Shown here piece by piece: positions 50,927 to 60,080 of a stretch of DNA of 64,000 bases. Origin of the DNA: Trichomonas vaginalis G3 (Eukaryota; Parabasalia; Trichomonadida; Trichomonadidae); NCBI RefSeq assembly GCF_026262505.1, contig NC_067206.1:17691319-17755318 (forward strand), in the 5' to 3' direction. Each line of letters opens with the position of its first letter. Within the stretch, counting starts at the first letter, position 1. The translations under genes and the position numbers were made by a program. The notes under the pieces are model-generated. The model had not been told where the DNA came from and did not search any database. It saw only the letters and a list, made by a program, of their open reading frames with translations.

Positions 50927-51787
50927 ATGTTTCAGGTTGAAAAACAAAGAACAAAAGTAGCAGATACAAAACCGTTAGACTATATCTTTACAAACGCCGG
51001 TAGGACTATATCAGATGAAGAAATTTCATCCCGTACTTACAGGTTTGACTTTCCAATTCGTTGGCTTCAAAGTCCTTCAGATGCAAAGGCAATAGGATTT
51101 AGAAGAGTTTTGTTTTCAAAAAGAACTAACGCATTTATGTTCGCAGTATATTTTCATGGGCAATATAGAGGTTCTGATGGTCTAATAGACAAATTTGACG
51201 AAATGAGAATCTTTACAGTTCGTTCAGACGAAAACCTTGAGAAGACTCTAAATGACTTTCAAACTCAAATGAACAAATATTATTGGGAATTTCAAGAAAA
51301 ATACGACTCTTTACTAAATGGAACATACTATCTGAAACTAGAATACAACAAGATGAATTCCACCGTTTCATTTCAAAGGATTGAAATTAACCCTCGAAGA
51401 AGTACAGAGTTTTTATTTTGGGAAGTAGACAAACGTTCTTGGGCACAATTTCTTCGGTTACTAAACCAGAACGAACCATTACCACCTGACGGTCCGTTTA
51501 AATTTATACGCCCACCAACAGATTTGACAGTTTATAGAAACGTGTTTGACCCTCAAAATGTCATGTGTCATGCAAGTTTCAGTTCAAGCAACAACAGTTT
51601 TCTATGTATCGGTAAGGACTTTTATGACTTTGCTTCTAAATTCTACGAACCACCTAGTAACAGTTTCTCTGACTTTCAAGTTTGGTTCACAACAAACGGT
51701 GTGCAGCATATTATTCCATTGTACTATGACTTTTATCTCGAATTGTCTTTCATATACAACTACGGAAAAGTGCTGAAAAAGTATTGA
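50927..51787 (+). CDS. Maverick protein of the 280-residue family
   Basis: Intact 286-residue copy of the gene at 11694 with the same conserved blocks (TKPLDYIFTNAGRT, RFDFPIRWLQSP, ending YNYGKVLKKY). Small sequence changes, no breaks. Retention of this gene in an otherwise damaged element suggests recent activity or selection. Confidence 0.8.
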   Translation: MFQVEKQRTKVADTKPLDYIFTNAGRTISDEEISSRTYRFDFPIRWLQSPSDAKAIGFRRVLFSKRTNAFMFAVYFHGQYRGSDGLIDKFDEMRIFTVRSDENLEKTLNDFQTQMNKYYWEFQEKYDSLLNGTYYLKLEYNKMNSTVSFQRIEINPRRSTEFLFWEVDKRSWAQFLRLLNQNEPLPPDGPFKFIRPPTDLTVYRNVFDPQNVMCHASFSSSNNSFLCIGKDFYDFASKFYEPPSNSFSDFQVWFTTNGVQHIIPLYYDFYLELSFIYNYGKVLKKY

Positions 51788-52087
51788 AAAATGAGTTTTG
51801 GTTAGATGTTTTTTAGGTGTGCCTATGTGCCTATGTGCCTCGGTCATTTTAACTTCTCTGAAAAAGTGTGACAACATGACATTTTGACAACATCGTAGAA
51901 AACACACAAAACTCATGAATTTTGTATAAAAAAAGCAACCGTCGGAATTCCGGCGGTTGGTATATTCTTCACAAAATGCTTGTTTTGAGGTTAAGCCACA
52001 AACGAATGTCCGACGGTTAAGCCACAAACGGATGTCCGACGGTTAAGCCACTCAAAAATATTTTTTATTTTTATTGTACGTACTGAA
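51788..52087. repeat. Spacer with tandem repeat and KilA-N gene scrap
   Basis: AAGCCACAAACGNATGTCCGACGGTT repeats with a 27-bp period (51993-52045). AAAATGCTTGTTTTGAGG at about 51977 is inverted sequence of the KilA-N gene downstream. AACCGTCGGAATTCCGGCGGTT nearby is a hairpin (described as AACCGTCGG / CCGGCGGTT). No gene. Confidence 0.55.
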
Positions 52088-52753
52088 ATGACAGTCGAAG
52101 CAAAAACGTTCACGAACAAATCTAATGGCGAAACATTCACAAAAGGCACTTACAACGGTATTGAAGTCTTACGTAGAGACAAGGATGGTTATATAAATGT
52201 AACAAAGATGGCAAGAGAAGCAGGAAAGTTAAACCATTTAAACAGATTTCTCAATAGTGCTAAAATGGAGGAAATTCTTGAGTTTTGGTTGAAAGAATAC
52301 GGTCGAGCCAAAAGTGGCTCGACCTCAAAACAAGCATTTTATGAGCTTACTAAGGGCGTTATGAATGAATTCAAAGGTATTTACATACATCCTGACCTCG
52401 TTCATTTTGTTGCTGAATGGTGCTCTGTAAAGTATGTATTTTATGTCAAAGATATTATGGACTCCATAGACAAGAAAGTTCATGAGAAATTAGATGAAGA
52501 AGAACTTGAAGATACAGTAGAGAATGCAAAACCTTTGTTTGAACAAGAAGTTAGAAAAATGCATGAAAAACAAATAGAACATGAACGTGAGATATGTTCT
52601 GGTTATAGAGATTCTCCATACGAACTAGACCAATGGGAACAAGAAGATTTAAAGAGAGAATTTAGAGAATATGAACTCGCTAAGATAACATTAGAAGCTG
52701 CAGAAGAGAGGTTAAAAGTTTGGGGTCGTTTTGTACAAAAATATTGTGAGTAA
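52088..52753 (+). CDS. KilA-N domain protein, 221 residues
   Basis: The block EVLRRDKDGYINVTKMAREAG (about 25-46; GYINVTKM is the signature) and later YIHPDLVHFVAEWCSVKYVFYV match the KilA-N DNA-binding domain of large DNA viruses and phages. A helical, charged C-terminal half follows (EEELEDTVENAKPLFEQEV). The gene lies directly upstream of a cluster of GTTAG modules, so it is the best candidate for a protein binding them; not shown. It is absent from element A except for an inverted scrap. Confidence 0.8.
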   Translation: MTVEAKTFTNKSNGETFTKGTYNGIEVLRRDKDGYINVTKMAREAGKLNHLNRFLNSAKMEEILEFWLKEYGRAKSGSTSKQAFYELTKGVMNEFKGIYIHPDLVHFVAEWCSVKYVFYVKDIMDSIDKKVHEKLDEEELEDTVENAKPLFEQEVRKMHEKQIEHEREICSGYRDSPYELDQWEQEDLKREFREYELAKITLEAAEERLKVWGRFVQKYCE

Positions 52754-52787
52754 ATGAACCATTTTTTTCGACAAAAATAATGTTTAT

Positions 52788-52927
52788 GTTAGAATGTTAG
52801 ATCTAACATGTTTTCTAACACGTTTTCTAACATGGTCTAAAACTCATGAGTTTTATACAGAATTCAGCAAAAATAATGTTTATGTTAGAATGTTAGATCT
52901 AACATGTTTTCTAACATGTTTTCTAAC
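52788..52927 (+). promoter_or_regulatory. Two five-half-site modules, GTTAG type
   Basis: Module 1: GTTAG at 52788 and 52796, palindrome GTTAGATCTAAC, CTAAC at 52803, 52815 and 52827. Module 2: GTTAG at 52884 and 52892, CTAAC at 52899, 52911 and 52923. Each follows CAAAAATAATGTTTAT and is followed by a TAAAACTCATGAGTTTTA palindrome or its remnant. Confidence 0.75.
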
Positions 52928-52944
52928 ATGGTCTAAAACTCTTG

Positions 52945-53192
52945 AATTTGTCGAAACTTCTTCGTAAATGTTTTGTCAAGACTTCTTCGTAAATGTTTTG
53001 TCAAGACTTCTTCGTAAATGTTTTGTCAAGACTTCTTCGTAAATGTTTTGTCAAGACTTCTTCGTAAATGTTTTGTCAAGACTTCTTCGTAAATGTTTTG
53101 TCAAGACTTCTTCGTAAATGTTTTGTCAAGACTTCTTCGTAAATGTTTTGTCAAGACTTCTTCGTAAATGTTTTGTCAAGACTTCTTCGTAA
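52945..53192. repeat. 25-bp tandem repeat, about ten copies
   Basis: The unit GTCAAGACTTCTTCGTAAATG plus TTTT repeats with no change for most copies. Scraps of the inverse (CGAAGAAGTCTTGAC) occur between the inverted modules at about 54461, 54613 and 54749, so the flanks of the gene at 53366 are inverted relative to each other. Confidence 0.9.
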
Positions 53193-53223
53193 TGAGCGTA
53201 AAAGACCCAAAAATAATGTTTAT

Positions 53224-53267
53224 GTTAGAATGTTAGATCTAACATGTTTTCTAACACGTTTTCTAAC
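53224..53267 (+). promoter_or_regulatory. Five-half-site module, GTTAG type
   Basis: GTTAG at 53224 and 53232, CTAAC at 53239, 53251 and 53263. It is the nearest module upstream of the gene at 53366. Confidence 0.75.
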
Positions 53268-53365
53268 ATGGTCTAAAACTCATGAATTTTCATGAATTTC
53301 CTTAAGATAGAAAAAATAAAGTTAGTTTTTTTAAAAAAAATATTTTTTATTTTTATTGTAAGAAC

Positions 53366-54280
53366 ATGTTAGCAACTACAGCACCAAACTCGCTAGTTAT
53401 GAATCCAACATCTATGTTAGTAGAGATGAAAAACTTCATTCCTTCTTCATATACTTTCGAAACAAAAATCCAGAAGATAAAGCAGGAACTTCTCCAAGGA
53501 GATTTAGACTGTACCGCACAGAATGAAACAAATGAACAGTATCTTTATGAAATGCAAGACCTCATCGACCATTTACCTAAACTTCCTGAAATCCAACAAC
53601 AAAAGCTTACTATTCCAGAATTTGACGAAATAGAAGTCAAAGCAACTGACTCAGTAGAAATAAAGAAGTTCATACGAAAGGTAAATTATGAATTCCTTGG
53701 TTTTCATTGCAACCATAAGGTTATGGACAAAGATTGCGACATGGTATATAAGAACATCTCTGACATATATAAATCCGGGGAGTTTAAGACCTACGACAAC
53801 TTTGTTTCGTTAGTTGCAAAATGTGTTTGGGAAATAAGAGATAAAGATAGTAGGGGTAAGGTATGGAACGAACAAATAAGACCCGCTATGTTCGAGATGA
53901 AGAAAACCATTGACGCCTTAGTCATACTAGCAGGTAAGGTTTCAGAATATAACGCAAAAATGAACCCGCAATGTTCAAAATGTAAAGCAGCAATGAGGAA
54001 ATATAACTACTCCGTCAAAGAGATAGAACGTATGCGAAACGACTATGCAGATTTAAAGAAAGAAGCAGAAAAACCAGCAGAAGATAAAATGAACATGTTA
54101 GAATTTCTGAACAAAAACTATCCAACAGCAGAAGATTTCCTTCTGTCTGACGTCAAGAAGAAGTATAAAGAAACTTTCGGTATCGTTAAAACTTTTGACA
54201 TACTAAAAGAAGAAATAGAAGCTACAAAACTGTTTAAAGTCATGAACCATCGCAACATATACCATGTAAAACGCTTGTAA
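53366..54280 (+). CDS. Maverick 304-residue protein with CxxC motif
   Basis: Intact version of the broken gene at 13164. Residues about 1-20 (MLATTAPNSLVMNPTSM) precede helical segments, then FLGFHCNHKVMDKDCDMVY, NPQCSKCKAAMRKYNYS (CxxC) and a conserved C-terminal block (EDFLLSDVKKKYKETFGI, then FKVMNHRNIYHVKRL). The C-terminal block is duplicated alone at 54765. Family not recognised. It may bind zinc or DNA. Flanked by modules in inverted orientation. Confidence 0.75.
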   Translation: MLATTAPNSLVMNPTSMLVEMKNFIPSSYTFETKIQKIKQELLQGDLDCTAQNETNEQYLYEMQDLIDHLPKLPEIQQQKLTIPEFDEIEVKATDSVEIKKFIRKVNYEFLGFHCNHKVMDKDCDMVYKNISDIYKSGEFKTYDNFVSLVAKCVWEIRDKDSRGKVWNEQIRPAMFEMKKTIDALVILAGKVSEYNAKMNPQCSKCKAAMRKYNYSVKEIERMRNDYADLKKEAEKPAEDKMNMLEFLNKNYPTAEDFLLSDVKKKYKETFGIVKTFDILKEEIEATKLFKVMNHRNIYHVKRL

Positions 54281-54288
54281 ATAGTTAT

Positions 54289-54426
54289 GTTAGAAAACAT
54301 GTTAGAAAACATGTTAGATCTAACATTCTAACATAAACATTATTTTTGCTGAATTCCGTATGAAATTTCATGAGTTTTGTATGTTTTAGACCATGTTAGA
54401 AAACATGTTAGATCTAACATTCTAAC
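54289..54426 (-). promoter_or_regulatory. Two inverted half-site modules
   Basis: Module 1: GTTAG at 54289, 54301 and 54313, CTAAC at 54320 and 54328. Module 2 lacks one outer half-site: GTTAG at 54395 and 54407, CTAAC at 54414 and 54422. Both are mirror images of those at 52788-53267. Confidence 0.75.
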
Positions 54427-54530
54427 ATAAAATATATTTTTGTCTGATTTACGCTCATTACGAAGAAGTCTTGACAAAACATGTACGAAGAAGTCTTGAA
54501 ATTTCATGAGTTTTGTATGTTTTAGACCAT

Positions 54531-54722
54531 GTTAGAAAACATGTTAGAAAACATGTTAGATCTAACATTCTAACATAAACATTATTTTTGTCTGATTTAC
54601 GCTCATTACGAAGAAGTCTTGACAAAACATTTACGAAGAAGTCTTGAAATTTCATGAGTTTTGTATGTTTTAGACCATGTTAGAAAACATGTTAGAAAAC
54701 ATGTTAGATCTAACATGCTAAC
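54531..54722 (-). promoter_or_regulatory. Two inverted half-site modules
   Basis: Module 1: GTTAG at 54531, 54543 and 54555, CTAAC at 54562 and 54570. Module 2: GTTAG at 54679, 54691 and 54703, CTAAC at 54710 and 54718. Spacing is again 12, 12 and 8. Confidence 0.75.
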
Positions 54723-54754
54723 ATAAAATATATTTTTGTCTGATTTACGAAGAA

Positions 54755-54930
54755 GTCTTGACAAAAACTATCCAACAGCAGAAGATTTCCTTCTATCTGA
54801 CGTCAAGAAGAAATATAAAGAAACTTTCGGCATTGTTAAAACATTCGATGTACTAAAAGAAGAAATAGAAGCTACAAAACTGTTTAGAGTCATGAACCAT
54901 CGCAACATATACCATGTAAAACGCTCATGA
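54755..54930 (+). pseudogene. Duplicated C-terminal fragment of the 304-residue gene
   Basis: Encodes the last 54 or so residues again (NYPTAEDFLLSDVKK .. NIYHVKR) with a few substitutions. It lies after a module and is joined to the tandem-repeat scrap CGAAGAAGTCTTGAC. It has no start signal of its own. Confidence 0.75.
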
Positions 54931-54938
54931 AAAAAAGA

Positions 54939-54971
54939 GGTGAAAAAACAGGTTAGATCTAACCATCTACC
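54939..54971 (-). promoter_or_regulatory. Chimeric half-site module
   Basis: GGTGAA at 54939, GGTTAG at 54951, CTAACC at 54959 and CTACC at 54967: spacings of 12 and 8 are kept while half-sites of both types are mixed. AAAATATATTTTTGC follows. It lies upstream of the KilA-N plus DUF3627 gene. Confidence 0.6.
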
Positions 54972-55084
54972 CTAAAATATATTTTTGCTGAATTCAGCAC
55001 AAAAATCATGAGTTTCCTTAAGACAGAAAAAATAAAGTTAGTTTTATTTTTATTTATTTTTTTATCCGGAATATAAAGACAGAT

Positions 55085-55916
55085 ATGTCAACAACAGAGA
55101 ACACAACAACAGTTATAGTCCATGAAGCTATAAATGAAGAATATGAGTACATACAGTTTAACAAACAACTCCGTCTCATTCGTTCGGTCAAAGACGATAT
55201 GTACCAAATGCAAAGTATTTTGAATGCTCTTCGTTCTACAAAGCAAGCATATCATTGGTTTGAAAACCAACAGACAAAAGAACTTTTAGAAGAATTTCCT
55301 CATATGTTTGCTTCCCTCGGAAAACCGAGGGAAGAGATTCCATTCGAAAATCGCAAGAATTTGGCTCCTTGTTTGAAAGGATATTATGTACATAGACTTC
55401 TTGTAAATGCTGTTGCAATGTGGGCTTCGCCTCGTTATGCTTGTTATATTTTCATGATGTTAGATGAAATTCATAGACAAGAACGTGAAGAGATGGAAAA
55501 GAAACTTCAAGCAAAAGATGAAGTCATTGAAGCAAAAGACAAAAACATACAGAAAAGAATACCACGTTCGGTACCAAAAGGAAAGGAAAAGAACTATAAG
55601 TATATGATTTATACTGAAGAGATGGAAAATGAAGAAGATAAAGATATGGTTATGTTGCATTTAGTCAGAAGAAGAAGACAACAAAAGCTTTTACGACCTT
55701 GCTAAGATTTACAAATCTGACAGAAATTGGTTCTATCGCGAAAACTTACCGATTTCAATGACACCGAATGAAGATGTGAAACAAATAGTTCAAGATACGT
55801 TACCTCAAACACACTATGATATGAAAGGTTGTACAATACTTACCTTCAAAGAAGATTTGCCATTGTTAAAGGAAAAAATAACAGAGTATTTTGACAACTT
55901 CAAACAAGTAGGGTAG
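55085..55916 (+). pseudogene. KilA-N plus DUF3627-like protein with a 4-base insertion
   Basis: Opens MSTTENTTTVIVHEAINEEY. YYVHRLLVNAVAMWASPRYA is the end of a KilA-N fold, then a coiled segment, then RIPRSVPKGKEKNYKYMIYT begins the DUF3627-like domain. After LHLVRR an insertion of four bases (near 55672) shifts the frame to a stop at 55705, but the original frame is otherwise open to 55916. The rest of the gene is better preserved than in element A. Confidence 0.75.
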
Positions 55917-55979
55917 ATGAACCATTTATTTTTGGTCTTGACTTCAGATGGCTCAGGTAGCTCTAGATGGTAAATTGTC

Positions 55980-56300
55980 TTGTCAAATCCTTCCGACATT
56001 CCAAGTTCTTCCTTCCGACATTCCAAGTTCTTCCTTCCGACATTCCGAGTCCTTCCTTCCGACATTCCAAGTTCTTCCTTCCGACATTCCAAGTCCTTCC
56101 TTCCAACTGGAAAAGTTTTTCTTTCCGACAGGAAAAAAATTTCCTGTTGTTCGTCCGTAAACCATTCAAATTTTCGAAAATTGAGAACTTTTTGGTCGAC
56201 CTTCAGAAAAAGTTTTTCCTTCCGACAGAAAAAGTTTTTCCTTCCGACATTCCGAGTCCTTCCTTCCGACAGGAAGAACTCTTCCATCCGACAGGACACA
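55980..56300. repeat. Minisatellite of 22-bp units
   Basis: Units such as CTTCCTTCCGACATTCCAAG dominate, with some TTTTTCCTTCCGACAGAAAA. It occupies the same place as the 15600-16130 block in element A but with largely different variants, so the block changes fast. Confidence 0.75.
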
Positions 56301-56397
56301 AACGGATGTCCGACGTTCCTCTTCCTGAATGTCTTCCAAAGCCAGAAGAACCGACAGCCCCAGCACCACAACAGACTAAGACTAAACACTTACATTT

Positions 56398-57273
56398 TTA
56401 CGCTTGACTTTTTACAATTTGAACTTTGTTTGCGTAGATATGAATTCTGAAAGAAGTATGAGGGTCTTGTATGACTTTGTACTTCTCCCATAGTTCATGT
56501 CTGTCAAACTTACCTGCCATGGACTCTTTCATAAGTTCCATGAAATCGTCTTCGGACAATCCGGGGAAAAGTACAATGTCAGTAAGTATTCTTTTAACAT
56601 CCTTACTTAAACTCTTTGCTGTCTGTACACAAATGACAACTGAGATGTTAAAGTGTCTGAGCTTCTTAAGAATTCGACACATGTCTTGTTCTCTGTTCTT
56701 TAACAAAGGATGAGAAGCAAAGTCATCTAAGATAAGAAGACACCTATGAGGGTATGTCTTCCAATCGTAAGATTGCAATTTCTTCGAAATGTATTCTATC
56801 TCTTTCTGTTTGTTTCTGAAGTGTTTCTTCTCTAATATTCTCTGCATTTCCTCATTTGGGTCTTTAAACTTCGAATTTATATACTCATTTATAGCATTGT
56901 ACTTCAAAACCCTTCTTTGGTACTTCTTTATCCAATCTAACAACTCAGAGTCTTTTATACATACTAACTTAGACTTTTTTATAATATCTTTGAACGAATT
57001 GACGGTTTGGTCAAATTGACCAGAAGTACTACAAATGACAACTAACTCATAAAATGGGTTCTTCTCATCTAGTTCTTGTTGTTGTGCAGCCATTTTAAGA
57101 TAAGTGAAAGTCTTACCCGACCCAGGTGGTGCAATTAGACCTGTTATACCATTCTGAGCAAATAAGAACTTGTCATGTATAGGCTTTATCTGAGCATTTT
57201 CTAACTTCCTCTTGTTCTTGTTTAAAACATTCTCAAATTTCTTGTCAATGTCAGCAAACTTTTTTTCTAACAT
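56398..57273 (-). CDS. Packaging ATPase (FtsK/HerA-A32 type)
   Basis: Intact second copy, differing from 16230 at very few residues. Walker A APPGSGKT and Walker B CLLILDDF are preserved. Start at 57273 by analogy with the other copy. Confidence 0.88.
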   Translation of the reverse strand: MLEKKFADIDKKFENVLNKNKRKLENAQIKPIHDKFLFAQNGITGLIAPPGSGKTFTYLKMAAQQQELDEKNPFYELVVICSTSGQFDQTVNSFKDIIKKSKLVCIKDSELLDWIKKYQRRVLKYNAINEYINSKFKDPNEEMQRILEKKHFRNKQKEIEYISKKLQSYDWKTYPHRCLLILDDFASHPLLKNREQDMCRILKKLRHFNISVVICVQTAKSLSKDVKRILTDIVLFPGLSEDDFMELMKESMAGKFDRHELWEKYKVIQDPHTSFRIHIYANKVQIVKSQA

Positions 57274-57309
57274 ATTTTTAGAAAAATTAAAATTTTTATC
57301 TTTTTGAAA

Positions 57310-57774
57310 ATGTCTAGCGATTTCGCTATCTATATTCGAGACAAGCTTTTCGACAGCAAAACATCTGTAGACCATAAAATCTTACATAGTGTAAACAAGA
57401 AAGGTGAATTTGTTCTAAAGTTCTGTTTCTGGGAATATGACAAGAACCATAAAACATTACAAAGAGCAGTCTTAAAATTTGTCAATGACAGACTTGTTGA
57501 CAGAGATGACGCCGATTGGAAAGATGAAGTCCAACAAAAGTTCTTAGAATGCAAAGAAGGCACATGCGCTGTTCTTGAAGATGAAATAGAAAACAGAATA
57601 GAAGAGCTATTAAAGGACAAAGAACTTTTACATAAATATGGTTCTGAGAAATTTGACATAACTCCACCAGAAAAGAAGAAGAAGAGAGAAAAGAAAGAAA
57701 AGAAAGAAAAGAAAGTAGAAGAAGAGAAGAAAGAACCTGAACCAGTTCCAGAGAAAAAGAAATTTGACATGTAA
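57310..57774 (+). CDS. Maverick hypothetical protein, 154 residues
   Basis: Copy of the gene at 17142; the KKKREKKEKKEKK tail has an extra repeat unit and the end is VPEKKKFDM. Start at 57310 (MSSDF); the ATG two codons upstream is less likely. Confidence 0.75.
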   Translation: MSSDFAIYIRDKLFDSKTSVDHKILHSVNKKGEFVLKFCFWEYDKNHKTLQRAVLKFVNDRLVDRDDADWKDEVQQKFLECKEGTCAVLEDEIENRIEELLKDKELLHKYGSEKFDITPPEKKKKREKKEKKEKKVEEEKKEPEPVPEKKKFDM

Positions 57775-57790
57775 AAATAAAATTTTATTT

Positions 57791-58210
57791 TTAGAACATT
57801 TCTGGGTCAATGTCAATGTTCTCTTCCTCTTTAGGAGCAAACACTGGCTTAGACTCTAAAATCTTTTTACCTAATTTACCTTGAACTTCAACTATCTTAG
57901 ACTCATAATATTCATAGTCGTCTGTCTTCTTTGGTTCATAAGGTATAACAAGTTTGTATGCTTTGCCTTCTTTAAGGTTTGAGAACCTTCTGTCAAAATT
58001 TTCTTTGACTGCTAACAAACCTTCTATGTCTAAGTCTTCAAATTTCGCACCATTTTTAGTCACAATAGCAAACTTAACTGGTTCGATGTTCCAAACTTTG
58101 TCAAATGAAGACTTTTCAAAATGGTAGAAGTAAATATTCAAATATGTGAATGGGTCTAGTTCTTCTTTAAGTCCTGACATGTACTTGTTTACTGAGATGA
58201 ATTTCGTCAT
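57791..58210 (-). CDS. Maverick hypothetical protein, 139 residues
   Basis: Intact copy of 17605, with a few changes. In element A the helicase gene follows upstream; here the next gene is the inverted HNH gene, so the rearrangement junction lies just after this start (58211-58251), in AT-rich promoter-like sequence. Confidence 0.75.
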   Translation of the reverse strand: MTKFISVNKYMSGLKEELDPFTYLNIYFYHFEKSSFDKVWNIEPVKFAIVTKNGAKFEDLDIEGLLAVKENFDRRFSNLKEGKAYKLVIPYEPKKTDDYEYYESKIVEVQGKLGKKILESKPVFAPKEEENIDIDPEMF

Positions 58211-58251
58211 CTTTTCTATCGGATAAAAAAATATTTTTTTAAAAAAACGTT
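58211..58251. other. Rearrangement junction
   Basis: The sequence shared with element A on the left side ends in AAAAAAATATTTTTTTAAAA, and that shared on the right (inverted) begins ACGTTTTAAAATGG. AT-rich microhomology could have guided the join. Confidence 0.6.
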
Positions 58252-58836
58252 TTAAAATGGTATGCCATATAGCTTCTTGAATTTGTTAAGAAGTATTTTA
58301 ACGTATTTTCCATCTGTATCTCTAGCGTTTACATAAGCATAGCCCGCCTTAGTAAAATATACTTGTAATTTCCTATAGTTTACGCCGGTATAAAAGTAGA
58401 AAGAGTCCTGTTCTTCGCTATAGTAGTAAAACTCAAACGTATGCTTGCCATAGTCTGTAATTTCAATTGCTTCATCTTCTAGTTCGTCGACAAATTCGAA
58501 TACAATATCTCCAAATTTGCCTTTGTTCTTACTGTTTTCAGAACGAGTGACCCAGCGTAAGTTTTCAAGTCTATTGTCGTTTCTTATACGGTTTATATGG
58601 TCTACAAAAGGTAAATTGTTAGGGTTCGGTATAAAATGAGTTGCAATGACAACATGTTTTAAATAGTTTTTCCCACCCATACTCATCCTAGCATATCCGT
58701 TATTTTGCTCCCATCCGCTTAAAACTCTTTTTGTCTCTTTGTTTCTGACTTCAAATGACTCACAACAGTGAATTTCATATTTCTCATCTAACAAACAAGT
58801 TTTCCAACAGTCTTTTCCAACAAACTCAGCGTACAT
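58252..58836 (-). CDS. HNH endonuclease-like protein
   Basis: Intact 194-residue copy of 11073 with VDHIN and DNRLENLRWVT preserved. Differences are scattered. It borders the rearrangement junction, so its cutting activity could have helped the event; inference. Confidence 0.8.
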   Translation of the reverse strand: MYAEFVGKDCWKTCLLDEKYEIHCCESFEVRNKETKRVLSGWEQNNGYARMSMGGKNYLKHVVIATHFIPNPNNLPFVDHINRIRNDNRLENLRWVTRSENSKNKGKFGDIVFEFVDELEDEAIEITDYGKHTFEFYYYSEEQDSFYFYTGVNYRKLQVYFTKAGYAYVNARDTDGKYVKILLNKFKKLYGIPF

Positions 58837-58887
58837 TTCAAATAAAATAAAAATATATATTTTTTTGAAAAATATACTGTTTTCCTT
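58837..58887. other. Clean polymerase deletion scar
   Basis: In element A a 2.2-kb polymerase gene lies between the 194-residue gene and the HNH gene; here only about 50 bases remain (AAAGGAAAACAGTATATTTT read on the minus strand). Confidence 0.6.
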
Positions 58888-59472
58888 TTACTTTACATAA
58901 CCTCCTGCTACCATAAGTCTTTGACGCCAACCCATACCAGCTAATGAAGGTTGACTTGGTTTAGTTTGGAAACTAAACTTTGGTTTTGGTTTATCTTCAG
59001 TTTTTGGCTCACCTTCTTCTATCGGTTTTTCGTCACTTTTCGGTTCCTCGGGTTTTACCCCACCTGCAGGAACAGTTGTGTCGTCAACATCTTCATAAAT
59101 ATCATATGCCATTTGTTTTTGTTTTCCTTTCAACTTTTTGTGTTTGTTGTAAAGTTTAGAATATTTCGACTCTAAGTCAATGAGATGTTCTATAATGAAC
59201 TGTTGGTCAGTGAAGTAAACTTTTCCATCTGTTGTCTTGAAAACTCCTTCAGACTTCAATATTTTATTTGTGAGAGTCTGTTTCTTTTTTGAGATACTAG
59301 CCGTTCCATTTCTATGAAAAGTGACTTTGTAGTTAGGGTTTGTATTTCCAGACCTGGCACTTTCTATTATTGAATTTTTCTCTTCATCTGTAAGTTCTTT
59401 GACAGGTTTTGACAATGGTTCTGAACTTTTTGTTTGTGGTGTCAAATCTACCGTTTCAACTTCTTCGGTCAT
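58888..59472 (-). CDS. Maverick hypothetical protein, 194 residues
   Basis: Intact copy of 8229; ends LAGMGWRQRLMVAGGYVK. Differences concentrate in the charged linker. Confidence 0.75.
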   Translation of the reverse strand: MTEEVETVDLTPQTKSSEPLSKPVKELTDEEKNSIIESARSGNTNPNYKVTFHRNGTASISKKKQTLTNKILKSEGVFKTTDGKVYFTDQQFIIEHLIDLESKYSKLYNKHKKLKGKQKQMAYDIYEDVDDTTVPAGGVKPEEPKSDEKPIEEGEPKTEDKPKPKFSFQTKPSQPSLAGMGWRQRLMVAGGYVK

Positions 59473-59491
59473 TTCATCTCAGTAAAAAATT

Positions 59492-59644
59492 TTAGTTTGG
59501 TTTGTTTTCAACTGGTTGTTTAGGTTTTTTAAGTCGGTCTAAAACTTCCTGAGGTATAGGAAGAACTTGACAAACACGTTGTGTAACTGCTGGAAGTCGA
59601 CAAATCCATCTTGAACCCATTTGTCTCAATGCTGTATTGTTCAT
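59492..59644 (-). CDS. Small conserved Maverick protein, 50 residues
   Basis: Copy of 8054 with one residue fewer and a few substitutions (MNNTALRQMGSRWICRLP). Preserved frame supports coding. Confidence 0.6.
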   Translation of the reverse strand: MNNTALRQMGSRWICRLPAVTQRVCQVLPIPQEVLDRLKKPKQPVENKPN

Positions 59645-59663
59645 TTCATCTCAGTAAAAAACT

Positions 59664-60064
59664 TTACATTCCCCACGTTTGAGGCGGTTGAGGTTGGTTA
59701 TTGTTTACCCACTGTTGTGCATGGTTATATCCTCTGTTAAAGAATCTTTCACCTTGGTCCATGTAGTGTCCTGCTTGGTTATAGTAGTCATTTGCTTTGT
59801 TATAGTAGTTTCCTGCTTGTCTTCCTACATTGTCCATCCATCCTTGAACTTTTCCTCTTGTTTCAGGATTTGGAATAAGATTTGCTGCATCTCGTGCTAC
59901 ATCCCAACCTTTCTGTACAGTTTGTATAATAGGCTGTGCTTTCTCTTTCAGTATACCTAATGTACTCAAAATCTTCCTTCCAACTCCAAATACACCTCTG
60001 GCTATTGTTCCACTGCGGGTAAAAATCTGGATGCAACTCCTGCTAATGCGCCAAATAAACCCAT
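59664..60064 (-). pseudogene. Amphipathic Maverick protein, frameshifted
   Basis: Same two-part structure as 7635: ATG at 60064 opens MGLFGALAGVASRF, then a break, then an open 101-codon frame. The break differs from that in element A (a missing G near 60011), so the ancestor was intact. Confidence 0.6.
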
Positions 60065-60080
60065 TTCTTATAGGGTAAAA

